NCBI GenBank assembly: GCA_036365515.1
Contig: CM070874.1
Coordinates: forward strand, 114,559,235-114,623,234
DNA: 64,000 bases
DNA from: Torymus aiolomorphi
Taxonomy: Eukaryota; Arthropoda; Insecta; Hymenoptera; Torymidae
Direction: 5' to 3'
Shown here: in pieces, positions 26,540 to 39,780 of the stretch
Position numbering within the stretch: the stretch's first letter is position 1
Layout of the letters: each line of letters begins with the position of its first letter
The notes under the pieces: model-generated
Databases searched by the model: none
What the model was told of the DNA's origin: nothing
What the model saw: only the letters and a program-made list of their open reading frames with translations
Program-made: the position numbers and the translations under genes

Positions 26540-29500
26540 CCCTCTCTCTCAATATCCGTCAAACTCTGTATCAAAAACTTTAATGAGAGCTTAAATATTT
26601 TTTTAATACAATTAACACGTTTAAAAAAAATTCTTTTTAAGTACGTTTTAACAACACAATTTTTGTTTAGTCTTTTTATTTCTTCCAATCTCATCTATTC
26701 AATAAGCACTCTCTGCAAATGATAATAATTTTTTTCATGACTGTACAAATAATAATATTGTTAATATAAAACTTTCTACGAAAGTATAAAATAAGGCAAG
26801 TATAGACGTTTTTTCTGTATAATATCTATTAAATAATAATATTTATGATTTTGTAAAAGAAATAAAAAAATACCAGTGAAAAAGTCTTTTACTTCTTTGA
26901 GTCATTGTATAATGAACAAATTATATGTAAGTAAGTACATTCAAATTGTTCACTGCAAATCAGACAAATGAAAGTTGTGAAATCAATTATCGATAGTCAA
27001 GTAATGCAAACCACTCTCGGAAACTACTGTATGACTGTTCTCAGAAATGTATTCAAATTTGTTAATCTTTCTGTACAAATTAAACACAAGAAAGTACTGA
27101 AATCAATTTATTGTAGTCAAGTACCCATAAGTTAACTTGACTGACATAATACAACTTTTCGTACCTACTCATCAAACATATTCAGCCAGCGAGCATAAAT
27201 TACTACTTAACGCCTAAGGGGCGTAATAGCTCATATATACAGCTCTTACAAAACTTTATAGAACCTACGCACTTTACGTCCATGTGGGAAAAATTATTTG
27301 AATTGTATAATATTATATATAAGTACATTCAAATTATTCATTGTAAATCAAACAAACGAAAGTTGTGAAATCAATTACCGATAGTCAAGTAATGCAAACA
27401 ACTCTGCGAAACAATTGTATAACTGTTCTCAGAAATGTATTCAAATTTGTTCATTCTTCTATACAAATTAAACACAAGGAAGTTCTGGAATCAGTTTATT
27501 GTAGTCAAGTACCCATAGGTTAACTTGACTGACATAATACAACTTTTAGTACCTACTCATCAAACATATTCAGCCAGCGAGGATAAAGTACTACTTAACG
27601 CTTAACAGGCGCAATAGCTCACATACTCCTACAAAACTTTATAGAACCTACGCACTTTACGCCCATATGGGCGAAAATTATTTTAATCATATAACTACTA
27701 TGCCTTCTTTTATTTCTAAAATTCATAAGAATTCAGATATTTACGAAAAGTCAAAGCCTATATAAAAAAATTACATAGTTACCACCATATCACCATTTTT
27801 CATTATTCTTTCTCAATTTTGAAATTTCTATAATATTACGCATCTTGGGAGGGCAATAGAAGTCTATAGAGCTGCTCTAGCAGGGGTGGTCTTCCAATCT
27901 CCCATACATACTTGGCGGGCCCGACGGTTTGCAGTTTACCGGTGGGCTTTGTAAATGTAGAATACTATATTATTGCATAAATTCATTAACAATGTTTATA
28001 CTTATAAGTCCACTATAAATAATTACATTGGCTCTAATTTTGAATTGATACCGTTTAAATATAATATCCCTACATGTGCAAAATCTCATGATGTACTTCC
28101 ATTACCCAAAATATTTTTCCTTGTGTCCGTTTTTTTTAAGCGGGAATCTGATATAAAAAATACATCAAATTTATAGTCTACTCAAAAGTGCTTTAGATTT
28201 TACTAATCATTGTATAAGCCACTAATTTTTTATCCTTTTCCAACGTGTAAATATCATGTGAGATTTTATATGAGTATTTCAGACATCAGATCTCATATGA
28301 GGTATGATATATGTGATGTCATCTGCAATTTTATATATTATGGGATCTCATGAGATCTTATATGAGATCTCATATGATATTTTCATGCGGGTTTGCACTT
28401 TCTATTTAAAAACAGAGTAATACATTCAATACGTATTAGTATTTAATATGTAGAAGCAACCTATTTATTCATTTTATCTGATCTGTAAACATATGAATAT
28501 TTATATGAAAATGATCATGTTTACACCTTAAACTGCAAACCGTCGGGCCCGCCAAGTATGTATGGGAGATTGGAAGACCACCCCTGCTAGAGCAGCTCTA
28601 TAGACTTCTATTGCCCTCCCAAGATGCGTAATATTATAGAAATTTCAAAATTGAGAAAGAATAATGAAAAATGGTGATATGGTGGTAACTATGTAATTTT
28701 TTTATATAGGCTTTGACTTTTCGTAAATATCTGAATTCTTATGAATTTTAGAAATAAAAAGAAGGCATAGTAGTTATATGATTAAAATAATTTTCGCCCA
28801 TATGGGCGTAAAGTGCGTAGGTTCTATAAAGTTTTGTAGGAGTATGTGAGCTATTGCGCCTGTTAAGCGTTAAGTAGTACTTTATCCTCGCTGGCTGAAT
28901 ATGTTTGATGAGTAGGTACTAAAAGTTGTATTATGTCAGTCAAGTTAACCTATGGGTACTTGACTACAATAAACTGATTCCAGAACTTCCTTGTGTTTAA
29001 TTTGTATAGAAGAATGAACAAATTTGAATACATTTCTGAGAACAGTTATACAATTGTTTCGCAGAGTTGTTTGCATTACTTGACTATCGGTAATTGATTT
29101 CACAACTTTCGTTTGTTTGATTTACAATGAATAATTTGAATGTACTTATATATAATATTATACAATTCAAATAATTTTTCCCACATGGACGTAAAGTGCG
29201 TAGGTTCTATAAAGTTTTGTAAGAGCTGTATATATGAGCTATTACGCCCCTTAGGCGTTAAGTAGTAATTTATGCTCGCTGGCTGAATATGTTTGATGAG
29301 TAGGTACGAAAAGTTGTATTATGTCAGTCAAGTTAACTTATGGGTACTTGACTACAATAAATTGATTTCAGTACTTTCTTGTGTTTAATTTGTACAGAAA
29401 GATTAACAAATTTGAATACATTTCTGAGAACAGTCATACAGTAGTTTCCGAGAGTGGTTTGCATTACTTGACTATCGATAATTGATTTCACAACTTTCAT

Positions 29501-29928
29501 TTGTCTGATTTGCAGTGAACAATTTGAATGTACTTACTTACATATAATTTGTTCATTATACAATGACTCAAAGAAGTAAAAGACTTTTTCACTGGTATTT
29601 TTTTATTTCTTTTACAAAATCATAAATATTATTATTTAATAGATATTATACAGAAAAAACGTCTATACTTGCCTTATTTTATACTTTCGTAGAAAGTTTT
29701 ATATTAACAATATTATTATTTGTACAGTCATGAAAAAATTATTATCATTTGCAGAGAGTGCTTATTGAATAGATGAGATTGGAAGAAATAAAAAGACTAA
29801 ACAAAAATTGTGTTGTTAAAACGTACTTAAAAAAGAATTTTTTTTTAAACGTGTTAATTGTATTAAAAAAATATTTAAGCTCTCATTAAAGTTTTTGATA
29901 CAGAGTTTGACGGATATTGAGAGAGAGG

Positions 29929-29975
<47 letters not shown>

Positions 29976-32900
29976 GGGGGGGGTAGAGGGCGAGAGAGGG
30001 GGGGCGAAGAGTGGGAGGAATAGTAGATTATAAAGGAAAAATGTTTATACTTGCCTTATTTTATACTTTCGTAGAAAGTTTTATACTAACAAAAATTATT
30101 ATTTGTAGTCATGAAAAAAATTATTATCATTTGTATAGAGAGCTTATTGAATAGATTAGACTAGAAGAATTAAAAGGACTAGAATCTAACATACTCGTTA
30201 CCCATTGCTGAAGATTAACATATTGAACTTCTGCCATGGGTCACAAGTATGCTAGATATTGGACAACTAGTTTTTTCGCTTGGCCCAAAAGCACAAAAGT
30301 ACAGTCTTAACTTTGAATACTCCGATTGGTGTAGAGTTGAGTCAGAGTCAGTGAGCCTAGGCACAGGAACGCTTATGGAGACAGTCCCTAATTAATGGCC
30401 ACCATCGAAAATTTTAGAATCGATTTCGATATCTCGTTCGGTTGAATAAAGCCCCAGGCCCCAGTTCAATCTTCGAACCGTTCGAACATGTCGAACAGTT
30501 CGATCATTTCGAACTATTCGATTGAAGTTCAAGTAGTTCGGTGTTTTCGAGTAATGGGTCCCACTCGACTCAAGTTCGTCGAGTTATTATTATTTCGTTC
30601 ATCCAACAGTAAGTAAAGGTGACATACTAAAATTATAAATTTTATTTAAATGAAAATATTTTAGAATTTTATACGATTTTCTTAAATAATTAAAATAGTC
30701 TACATATTATAACAAATAGAGTTTCGCTACATTTTCTGAAAAAAATATCTCAGTTACAAGTGAAATTTTAATTTTACTATAGAGAACGAAATTTAAAGTA
30801 AAAAATATATGTAGTCAGTATACCTATATAATAATATAATAAAACAGGTATTACATAAGCATCATGGATAAAAAAGTCGCGGTTACCGCTATAATTCCAG
30901 GTGAATACCATAAAATTCTTCTTGAATATTTTTTTTTCATTCAATATTTTCATTCAAAATTTAATTTCAATTTTCAGAATAGACATCGGTTTTACAGCAG
31001 ATTACCAAAAAAATTTTTAAATTATAGAGAATTATTGATAAATAATTACTGGAGCATTCTTATAAGATAACAAATTATATAAATATAGTTTATATAAATA
31101 TCAGTTATACAAATAACGCATATTGTTCAATTACAAAATAAAAAACGAAATTTTTTAATTTAGCAATCAATAATTTTTATTATACGCGTTGTGAATACTG
31201 CAAAACATTTGTAACTCCTTCCTAGTAAAGCTCTTTACATATTTTATAATTCAAATACGTTCTTGTTGTGAGACTGTGTATATTTTTTAAAATCTTATTT
31301 TCTCGTTTAGGAACTTCAAAAAATAAAAATTGAAGATATATCCAAATTCACTATTTTAAAGTTATATATATCTTTGCGTAATCGAAATGTAAATGATAAG
31401 AAAGTAGCAGCCGATATTTTTACATTTTTTTCATTTTTGTTTTGTTTTAGCATTTACGTCAATCATCTCTGTCATTCACAAAGAAATGAAAAACAAAAAA
31501 GCCGCTACCGATTCATTGGCACTTTCCTTCCTCAAACTAATGTAGAAATTTCTTCTATGGATATTTACAATAAAACTATTATATAAAAATAACTAAAATA
31601 GAGATAAATTTACCTATACATAATTTCGAACCATTTTTTCATCGTTATAATTCTTTGAGTTTTGAATTTATTAAAAATCAAATTTCCACCAAGAACATTT
31701 ACGGAAGTAATAAGTATATATTTTTTTAAATTATAGTGAAAAAAATCGAGTTAAAAAAAAGAGAAATGTTTTCCCGAAATAATAAAGAGGAATCAATTGA
31801 ATTAAAAAAATGATAAATGCGATGCAGGCATCTATAATGTTTTGGATATCCCTTAAAATCCTCTTTATTCATTATATCTAATTTCATTTTCGGCTTATTA
31901 AAAAATTAGAGATCATGTAGATAAGCTTTAACTAGTTTCATTTTTGTCATTGAGTTAATAATCAATTGTAAATTATTACCGGTATAAAAAGTAAAAATAT
32001 GGATCTCCATATGGGTTGTATGTATTAATTCTTCGTGTTTACAAATTTGCGTTATCATAGTTGTTTGTAGTTCAAGGGACCCTACTGAAAAATCTCACGT
32101 GAGATTTCACGTGAGAAATTTGAAACATAAGATTCCACGTGAGATCTCATATGTAAAATTTCTAAAAATGTAAAAAATGGCTAAAACGCTACGAAACGTA
32201 GATTTTTGAACTTATCTGGGGGCTGGCGTAACCTAACCTAATAGGCGACTCCTAATTCCCAGAAACTGATTTTTTCCCTACTGAAAAAGCCCACATGGGA
32301 GCCATATGGGACGCATGTGGGATCCACATGTCTCCCACATGGCTCCCACGTGGCTCCCATATGGGACCCATGTGAGAAATTGATGCAGGAACCATGTGGT
32401 TCCCACATGGGTCCCATGTGAGTCCCTCATGGACCCTATATGGGTCCCATATGACTAACTTATCGCATAATTTTTAAATAAACTTAATGCTTATTGATAA
32501 TTTATTTAAAAAATATAACACTGAGTGAAGCTTTTTGATTTTCATTTTGAAAAAAATAATTTTCATTATTATCATAATAAATATATTTTTTAAAGACTAA
32601 ACCTATACAATAAATTTCAATTTGCCTTCCTTTTTCGTCTGCAATATTTTTGAAATAATTTATTAATAAACAATAAGTTTATTTAAAAATTATGCCATAA
32701 GTTAGTCATATGGGACCCATATAGGATCCATGTGGGACTCACACGGGGTCCATGTGGGAACCATATGGTTCCCGCAGCAATGTCTTACATGGTCCCATAT
32801 GGCTCCCATATGGGACCCATATGGGAGCCACGTAGAAGACATGTGGATCCCACATGCGTCCCATATGGTTCCCATGTGGGCTTTTTCAGTAGGGTTATGA

Positions 32901-35900
32901 TTGAAGGAATTTTAGCAGCTCGCGGTCCAGAATTTCAGATGAGATTTTGGTGTGAGATCTCACGTGAGATCTCAGGTGAGAACTCATCTGAGATCTCACG
33001 TGAGTTTCTTCAGTAGCGGAGTTCAAATAAAGAATAAATACTTAATAAAAAATTTCACAATACCTTTCTACTTCGTTTAGTCGGCTTTCAATTCGCGACA
33101 ACGATTGGCTCACTTCTTTCAGGACGGTTTCGTTTTCTTGCGGCGCTTCATGTTGACAGAGCATGCACTTGAATAATCCAGCAAGAGAACACTCTACAGG
33201 GGCTTTTTCCTTCTTCTGTTTGGAAATTTCTATATTTTTCGATTTGTTATTTTTGGAGGCATTCTGCTGAGGTTGTGGTTCTGCCTATTAAACATTACCA
33301 AAGTATGAATAACTGTACCACAACGAGCTACAATATCAGTGCTTCAAACAGTGCTATACATATAATACATGATTACCCACTAGAAAACTACATGTATTTT
33401 TTACAAAAATAATAAACTTTTCGCACAGGCTGACGAGGTTTTCTCTGGCGTACGACAAATAATAATTATTATCATTAAAGACGTTCTCCGAGAAAACGAT
33501 TTTCTTGTGATTTTCGTGAAACTTGCAGAAAATGTTTGATTTTTAGTCCTTAGCACATGCTTCAAAGCCCCACGTCCAAAGCGGTATTCAAAATAAAAAT
33601 ATTTGATTTCAAAATTTCAGCTTTAACATGGAATCCCTATCTAAGCTCGTTGGAAAAATACATTTTAATTTACTGTAAAAAAAGTTTTCTTAGTGATTTT
33701 TTTTCAACCGTGGGATATAAAACTAGAAATCGAGAGGAATAATATGGTATAATTTGCAATATGGCAAACGGTATTAATTTTAGAAACATAACGACATAAA
33801 GAAAAACTACCATGTTCTTTGTATATCTATATATAGTCACACCGTGTAAGTGGTATTTATTTCAAATATCGTATTGTCACCTTTTTTCTTACATCGTTAT
33901 TTTTTATTATTTTTAGAGTAGTGTATACAGACTCATGAAGGGTTTCCATCACAAATAATATTTTTAGATCACAATTTTTGCGATATTGATGAAGTTAAGT
34001 CGGAGAACGTCCTTAAGCAACTTTTCTTCGTGCTGTAACAGCTACATGAAATTTTTTCAAAAAAGATATTGCATTAAAAAAGAATGCGAAAAAGATAACT
34101 TACAGTTTCGACCTTGGGGTCAGCCCTCGTACCCCAGCTGATGTTGTTCATGTTGAAGAGAGAGAATACGATCAGCAACATGTACATCGAGGGTACTGTG
34201 ATGTAGTAAATGAGACCGTAGAGTAGGCAGCCCCATTCGAGCGGATGCAGAAACCCAGTGATGACGAGCTCCCCTGCTACGAGGAAGAAGAGCAGTGTCG
34301 ATGGGGCCAGCCAGCCGTCCTGCGCTATCTGAATCATAATACCCACGAGTACGACGACCATCACAAGGCCGTAAATCGCTGCGATTATACCGGCCGCGAA
34401 TAGCTGAACTCGAGAAAAATAGTGTTTTTTTTTTTTTTTTTTTTAATTAAAATTGAGTATATCAATTATGTTTAGGATACGTTGTATAATAATCAAGTAT
34501 GTTTGGGATTTTTTGTAAAATATAATTGTTATAAAGTGCATTTGATATTTGATCAGCATACCTGCGTTTTTTCCTTGGTTATGCAACAAACGAGGCAGAA
34601 TACCAGGATTGGTATCAGATTGCAGCCAAAACTCAACCAGTCGCTAATGCCGAAAGCAGAAACGAAAGCACCCACGAGCATGAGGAATATCGTGCCGGGT
34701 CCGATGATTGTACTTCCTTTCAGTCAAAAAAAAAAAAAAAAAAACGTCATATTATACTTAGTATTTTCGCATGAAGCACTAGAACTCTTAGAACAATAAA
34801 AACAGTAAATAATCTAACTTACCCATAAGCACCCATTGATAAGCAATGTACACCCAAGAAATGTCTCGGTTCTTCTTCTTAGTTTCTTCGGCGCTTTCCA
34901 ACAAGTCCAGAATATTGGCAACTGTCGACGGAATCCAACGACGGCGCTGGATAAAGAATTCGTTGAATGATTCGGGGGCGTGCGTGTATGCGTCACTGGC
35001 TGCCGAGTACTCAACCTAAAGAAATTTTGCAAAATTTCATGCAACTGCTACATATATTCATTGTATCTGTATAATTTTACCAAATTAAGACATTCTTTCC
35101 TACAACATAATGTTGAAAATGGTACAACGGGAACAACAGCTACATAAGAACTACAGGAGTTTCTCATGCGAGATGAGAATCGAATATAGAAATGATCAGA
35201 GGAAAATATAATTTTTAAAACCTTGTAGCCCATTTGCAGGATAAGAGTGCACAGCCACCTATCCTCGCCCTGGTCGTACTGGATGAAGTGGCGCGCCTCG
35301 ACGGGCTTCGTCGCGTACTTGCGCATCACGTTGTAATCCATGAGCGCCTGGGCGCGGAACAGTGCAAAGCAGCCCGGACTGCAGAGCACACAGCCAATCA
35401 CGTGCTCGGTAGATTTTTGCAGCCAATGACCGACCGCGTACTCGAACTTCTGGAACCAGACCATCGGACCTGCGAACAAGTTGAGTTAATGGATTCGAGG
35501 ATGTTCATGAAATATTAATTCGAAACTTCGAGAGGAGGAGTTGTTCACCTCTTCCCAATGGGTGAATCCTGCCGCATACCGATCCCAGGTCCCTGTTCAC
35601 CTTCATTCGATCGACGAGAATCCTCACCGCGCTCGGCCTGAAGTCAATGTCGCCGTCGAGCGTCAGGATGTACGTGTTCTGGGCGCGCACTTCCTTGCGA
35701 TCCACTTCGATTGGCAGCTCCATTAGCCGGTAGCCCAGCAGATAGTACATGTACATGACCTAAAGAACCTTTGGTATCAATATACGTGGATGCCGATTCA
35801 AAAAGTATATCGAACGATATTTAAGTACACACCTGACTCCAGCGCTTCCTGTTCCGAATCCTGTTCTTATCCTTGAGATGCACGTACATTTTGGTCTGCT

Positions 35901-38900
35901 CGGGCAGGATCCAGAGCAGCCGACCCCCGTAAGGTGTGGGCAACTTCACGGGCGGCGTTGGACGGAAGTTGCGCTGCTGTATGCACTTTTCTACAGCGCG
36001 CACGAAGTCGATCACGTAACTGTTCGCCTGGGTGTCGCGCTCGTCATGGTAGCAGCGCGTGCTGCAGCCGTGGATGCATTTCAGAGCGTCGTCGAAGAAT
36101 ATGTGGACTTGAGGTGCATAGGGAATATTAAAGTGGTGCGGTTAGTCGATTTTTCCTTTTACCAATTTACGTGGATATTTTGCGATTTTTTTTTGTTCTC
36201 CAAGAGGGCAAGGGATGTATTAGATTCTTTTGTGATTTGGTTGAAAACTTGACGAAGATAATTGATAGGTAACTTGGGAGTCTGAATGTAATATTATAGA
36301 GATATGGAAGTTTTTAACTACATTACAGCGTAAAAAGTCAGAATTTTTAATGATAAGAAAGAGATTAAGCTTTACACTTACTTTCGAGCTCGTAGTAATC
36401 GGGCAGCTTCACGTCGTAAAATGTCTGCAACACTCGCATGATGCACTGATCGCGGTCCAGCCTAAAGATACTGTTGAGGAAGTCCCGCATCTCCTCGGGC
36501 GTCTCGTGCCACATTGTCGCGCAGGTGTAGATCCTCGTGATGTGATCCTCCTCTCGAACATGCGACGGTTGGGGGATGTGCCTGGGTTCCTCGATGTTGC
36601 GCCTTTTTTTCTTCTACGCATCAATGGCAAAAGTTAAACAAAATATTCAATCAGTCTGCTTTATGCTTTGTACACAATGATATTCTCCTCTGAGACAACA
36701 TCCCGGAACTCACCTTCTTCTCCTCCTTTTCCTTCTTGTAGAACACGTCATCGGGCGGCTCCTCGCGCCACCTACTCATCGCCAGCGACTCGTCCAGCAT
36801 CAGGCCTTCGTACGACCAGGTGGCGAATATTTTCTCCGTCGTCGCCAGCCTCTCGTTCTTCGTTATCCAGACGTGTCGTACTATCCACAAAAACGAGAGA
36901 GTCCAGACGCACCACAGCCAGGCGTACCAGTTCTTGTAGTAATTGCCGGCGTCCTCGGGCGCGGCGAAGAACTGCAGGTCGAAGATGGTCAGCCAACTCG
37001 AATGGTAGAAACACTCGTCCTGGGCGCGAAGTCGACATAGCAGCCAGAGGCTACCGCAGGTGAAGATCGTCGCCAAGTTCAAGGGGAGAGCGAAGCCGGC
37101 CTTGTGCATCAGAGTCTTGCAGGCGAATTTGCCTGTGAAGAAGACGGTCGGGAAATAGGGATAAATTAATAGCGATAAGTTAAGAAAAGCGAGTTTAGAG
37201 TGAGTCTAATAAATATCAGAGTACCTAGGATGTCCAAGCCTCATATTAACAATTATTCATAGTTTTTCATAATTTTATTATTCATAATTGAAACAAATTT
37301 TTTTTCCAAACTTTTCATATATAGTTCTCATTTGATAAAAATTTTCATTCTTGCTATTATACCTTTAAAAAGAGTAAACCTTTATGTTATTCGTTGAATA
37401 GTAAAATATATTTAAAACCTTTATGTGATTTTAATATTGTTTACGTATAGTTATTTAAAAACAAACGTGGCGAAGAAAATGTTTGTGAAATAATTATATT
37501 GTATATGCCTGTATGAAAAACTAATCGTAAATCAATTCGGCTTGCCTCATATAATGACTGCTAAAAATGAAGACGGTTTACAAAGCAATAAAAATAAATA
37601 AAGAACACAATGAAAAAACTCACTGCAATTATAAACGCAGACGCAGCACACAGCCTGCAGCAGGAGCACGTAGAGCGGCGTCCACCTGTTGCCAGAGATC
37701 TCGCCCTCGAGGGTCGCCTGAACGACGACCTCCGCGCTCTGTGGCACTGACTTGTTCATCGTCCTCAGTGAGTAGTTGAAGTTTCGCATCCAGAACCCGT
37801 CGAAGAAGTCGCGCGGCTCGATGCCGCGCCAGTAAGTGAACAGCATGGCGCTCAGGAGTAACGCGATGACGCGCACTACCGCTATGTAGCCCAGCAAGAT
37901 CGGCCGGTAGGCCTGCAGCATTCCGCGCGCTTTTGAGATATACTTCACGATGACTGCGGGAGGAGTGCATGTGTGAGTTAATATGCAGTGGATCGGGAAT
38001 AGTAAAATAGAGTACTAATTTAGAGTACTATATCTTTTGAACAAGATAATCTTTTTAAATAAAATCTTTTGATTTGATTAGAGCAATGAAATGGCTTTCG
38101 ATTAAGAGTGATATGTTATATAGTAAAAACTAACGCAATATACGTAAAAACGCATTGAATTTTTTGTACACCCATTTCAACGTATATGTAGCACGGGTCG
38201 CTCCTTTAGGCTTCTTCTATACTTGCCTTCGGAGCGCTCCCGCGCTCCTTGATACTGAAAAAATTCGTGTAATCTTCTTTCAAATTAAAGAATAGTGTAT
38301 AGCAATTCTAAATTCTTGGCTGCATTTTGATGTAACGACTGAACCTTGTTAAACGCCATCCCAGGTTCTCTCTCGAAGAGGACCTCGCCTGACTCTCGCC
38401 GTAGCGACTATGTCGATCTTTAGCAAAAGGAGTCCCCCGCTCCCTCGCTTAGTGCGGACTATCTCCGCTCAATGCAAAAAGGGAGGACTTTGAACACTTT
38501 TCAGAGTCGAAGGGAAAAGGACGAAGAACATGAGAATCTCGCACACGATTTAATTGTGTGCAGAAAACCACACCTGATACTTTAATTTCATTTATTCACA
38601 GATTCCGATCAACTCTTTGCTTTTATTTTATTATTTTGCCCTACCGTGTTTGAAGTTTTTATTTAAAGTTTAATTTTGTTTTAACGCATTTTTTTATATC
38701 AACCTTAGACTTAACCTTTTCCCACGCATGCTCTCCGACACACAGTGGCAAATCTAAGCCCAAAAGTGATCAACATGTTTTAAGAGAATTTTTTAAATAG
38801 AAAGTTTTTCTTTGCGCGGTTCGATAGGGGTGGTCATTATCTACGATAATCCGTTTCCGTTGAAACGACATAAGTCCTTTTTCTCGTATAGGCTTGAGGT

Positions 38901-39024
38901 AGTGACCTCAAAAACTGCCGCATAGTGATGCGGCAGTTTTTCGTTTCGTTAACTCTTTTTGCCTTTTTATCGATGATGTGCACTAATTTTACTGTATGTA
39001 TATATATGTGTATATATATATGTG

Positions 39025-39070
<46 letters not shown>

Positions 39071-39731
39071 TGCCGACGAAATCAATTTTTCTTATGGAAA
39101 TCTAACATGGGAAAAATGGACGAAAAGTAGTCATTGATGATTAACCAATAGCAAACTATTGAAGATGCCAAACCAAATTCCGCAAAAAAGCGATTAAAGT
39201 TGAAGAACAGAGCTTTAATTTGAGATGAGAATCGTTAAAATCGGTCGATTCTATGCAAAGCTACGTGAATTTGAAAATAACGAATAATGACGAAAATGAG
39301 CGATTGTTTTCAAACCCACGTAATTCTTCAAATTTTTGTCATTTTTCGACATTTTCAACTTCACGTAGCTTTTCACAGAATCAACCAATTTTAACGATTC
39401 TTATCTCAAATTAAAGCTCTATTCTTTAAATTTAATGGCTTTTTTGTGGAATTTGGTTTGGCCTCTTCAATAGTTTGCTATTGGTTAATCATCAATGACT
39501 ACTTTTCGTCCATTTTTCTCATGTTAAATTTCCATAAGAAAAACTGATTTCGTCGGCAAAAAAGCTTGGCAACGGATAATGAGTGTACACAAGTATTTTC
39601 ATGTTGGGAGACCCTAAAAGAACCGAAAAAACCTTATGTGGTAGGTATGCCCTCAAAAAAAATTTTTTCGTTTTTGTACACACACACACCCACACCCACA
39701 CGTGTGCGTGCGTGCGTGCGTGCGTGCGTAC

Positions 39732-39780
<49 letters not shown>

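Larger units (their letters stand above)
26278..30184. repeat. 3.9-kb palindrome (two ~1.65-kb inverted arms, ~590-bp spacer)
   Basis: The left arm 26278-27939 and right arm 28529-30184 are reverse complements by eye, with few differences along the whole length. Landmarks: TTCTAGTCC at 26277 mirrors GGACTAGAA at 30176. CT-rich 26433-26558 mirrors GA-rich 29925-30020. A tandem pair of ~380-bp repeats in each arm (26930-27680) mirrors 28790-29540. GGCGGGCCCGACGGTTTGCAG at 27913 mirrors 28534-28554. The spacer carries CATATGAGATCTCATATG-like words. The near-identity implies a recent event, gene conversion or an assembly join. No protein is encoded. Confidence 0.9.

Noticed and set aside
25155..26830. 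Repeat-spacer pattern with CT tracts
   Set aside because: The units are ~230 bp and the spacers low-complexity, so it is a eukaryotic tandem duplication rather than a defence array.
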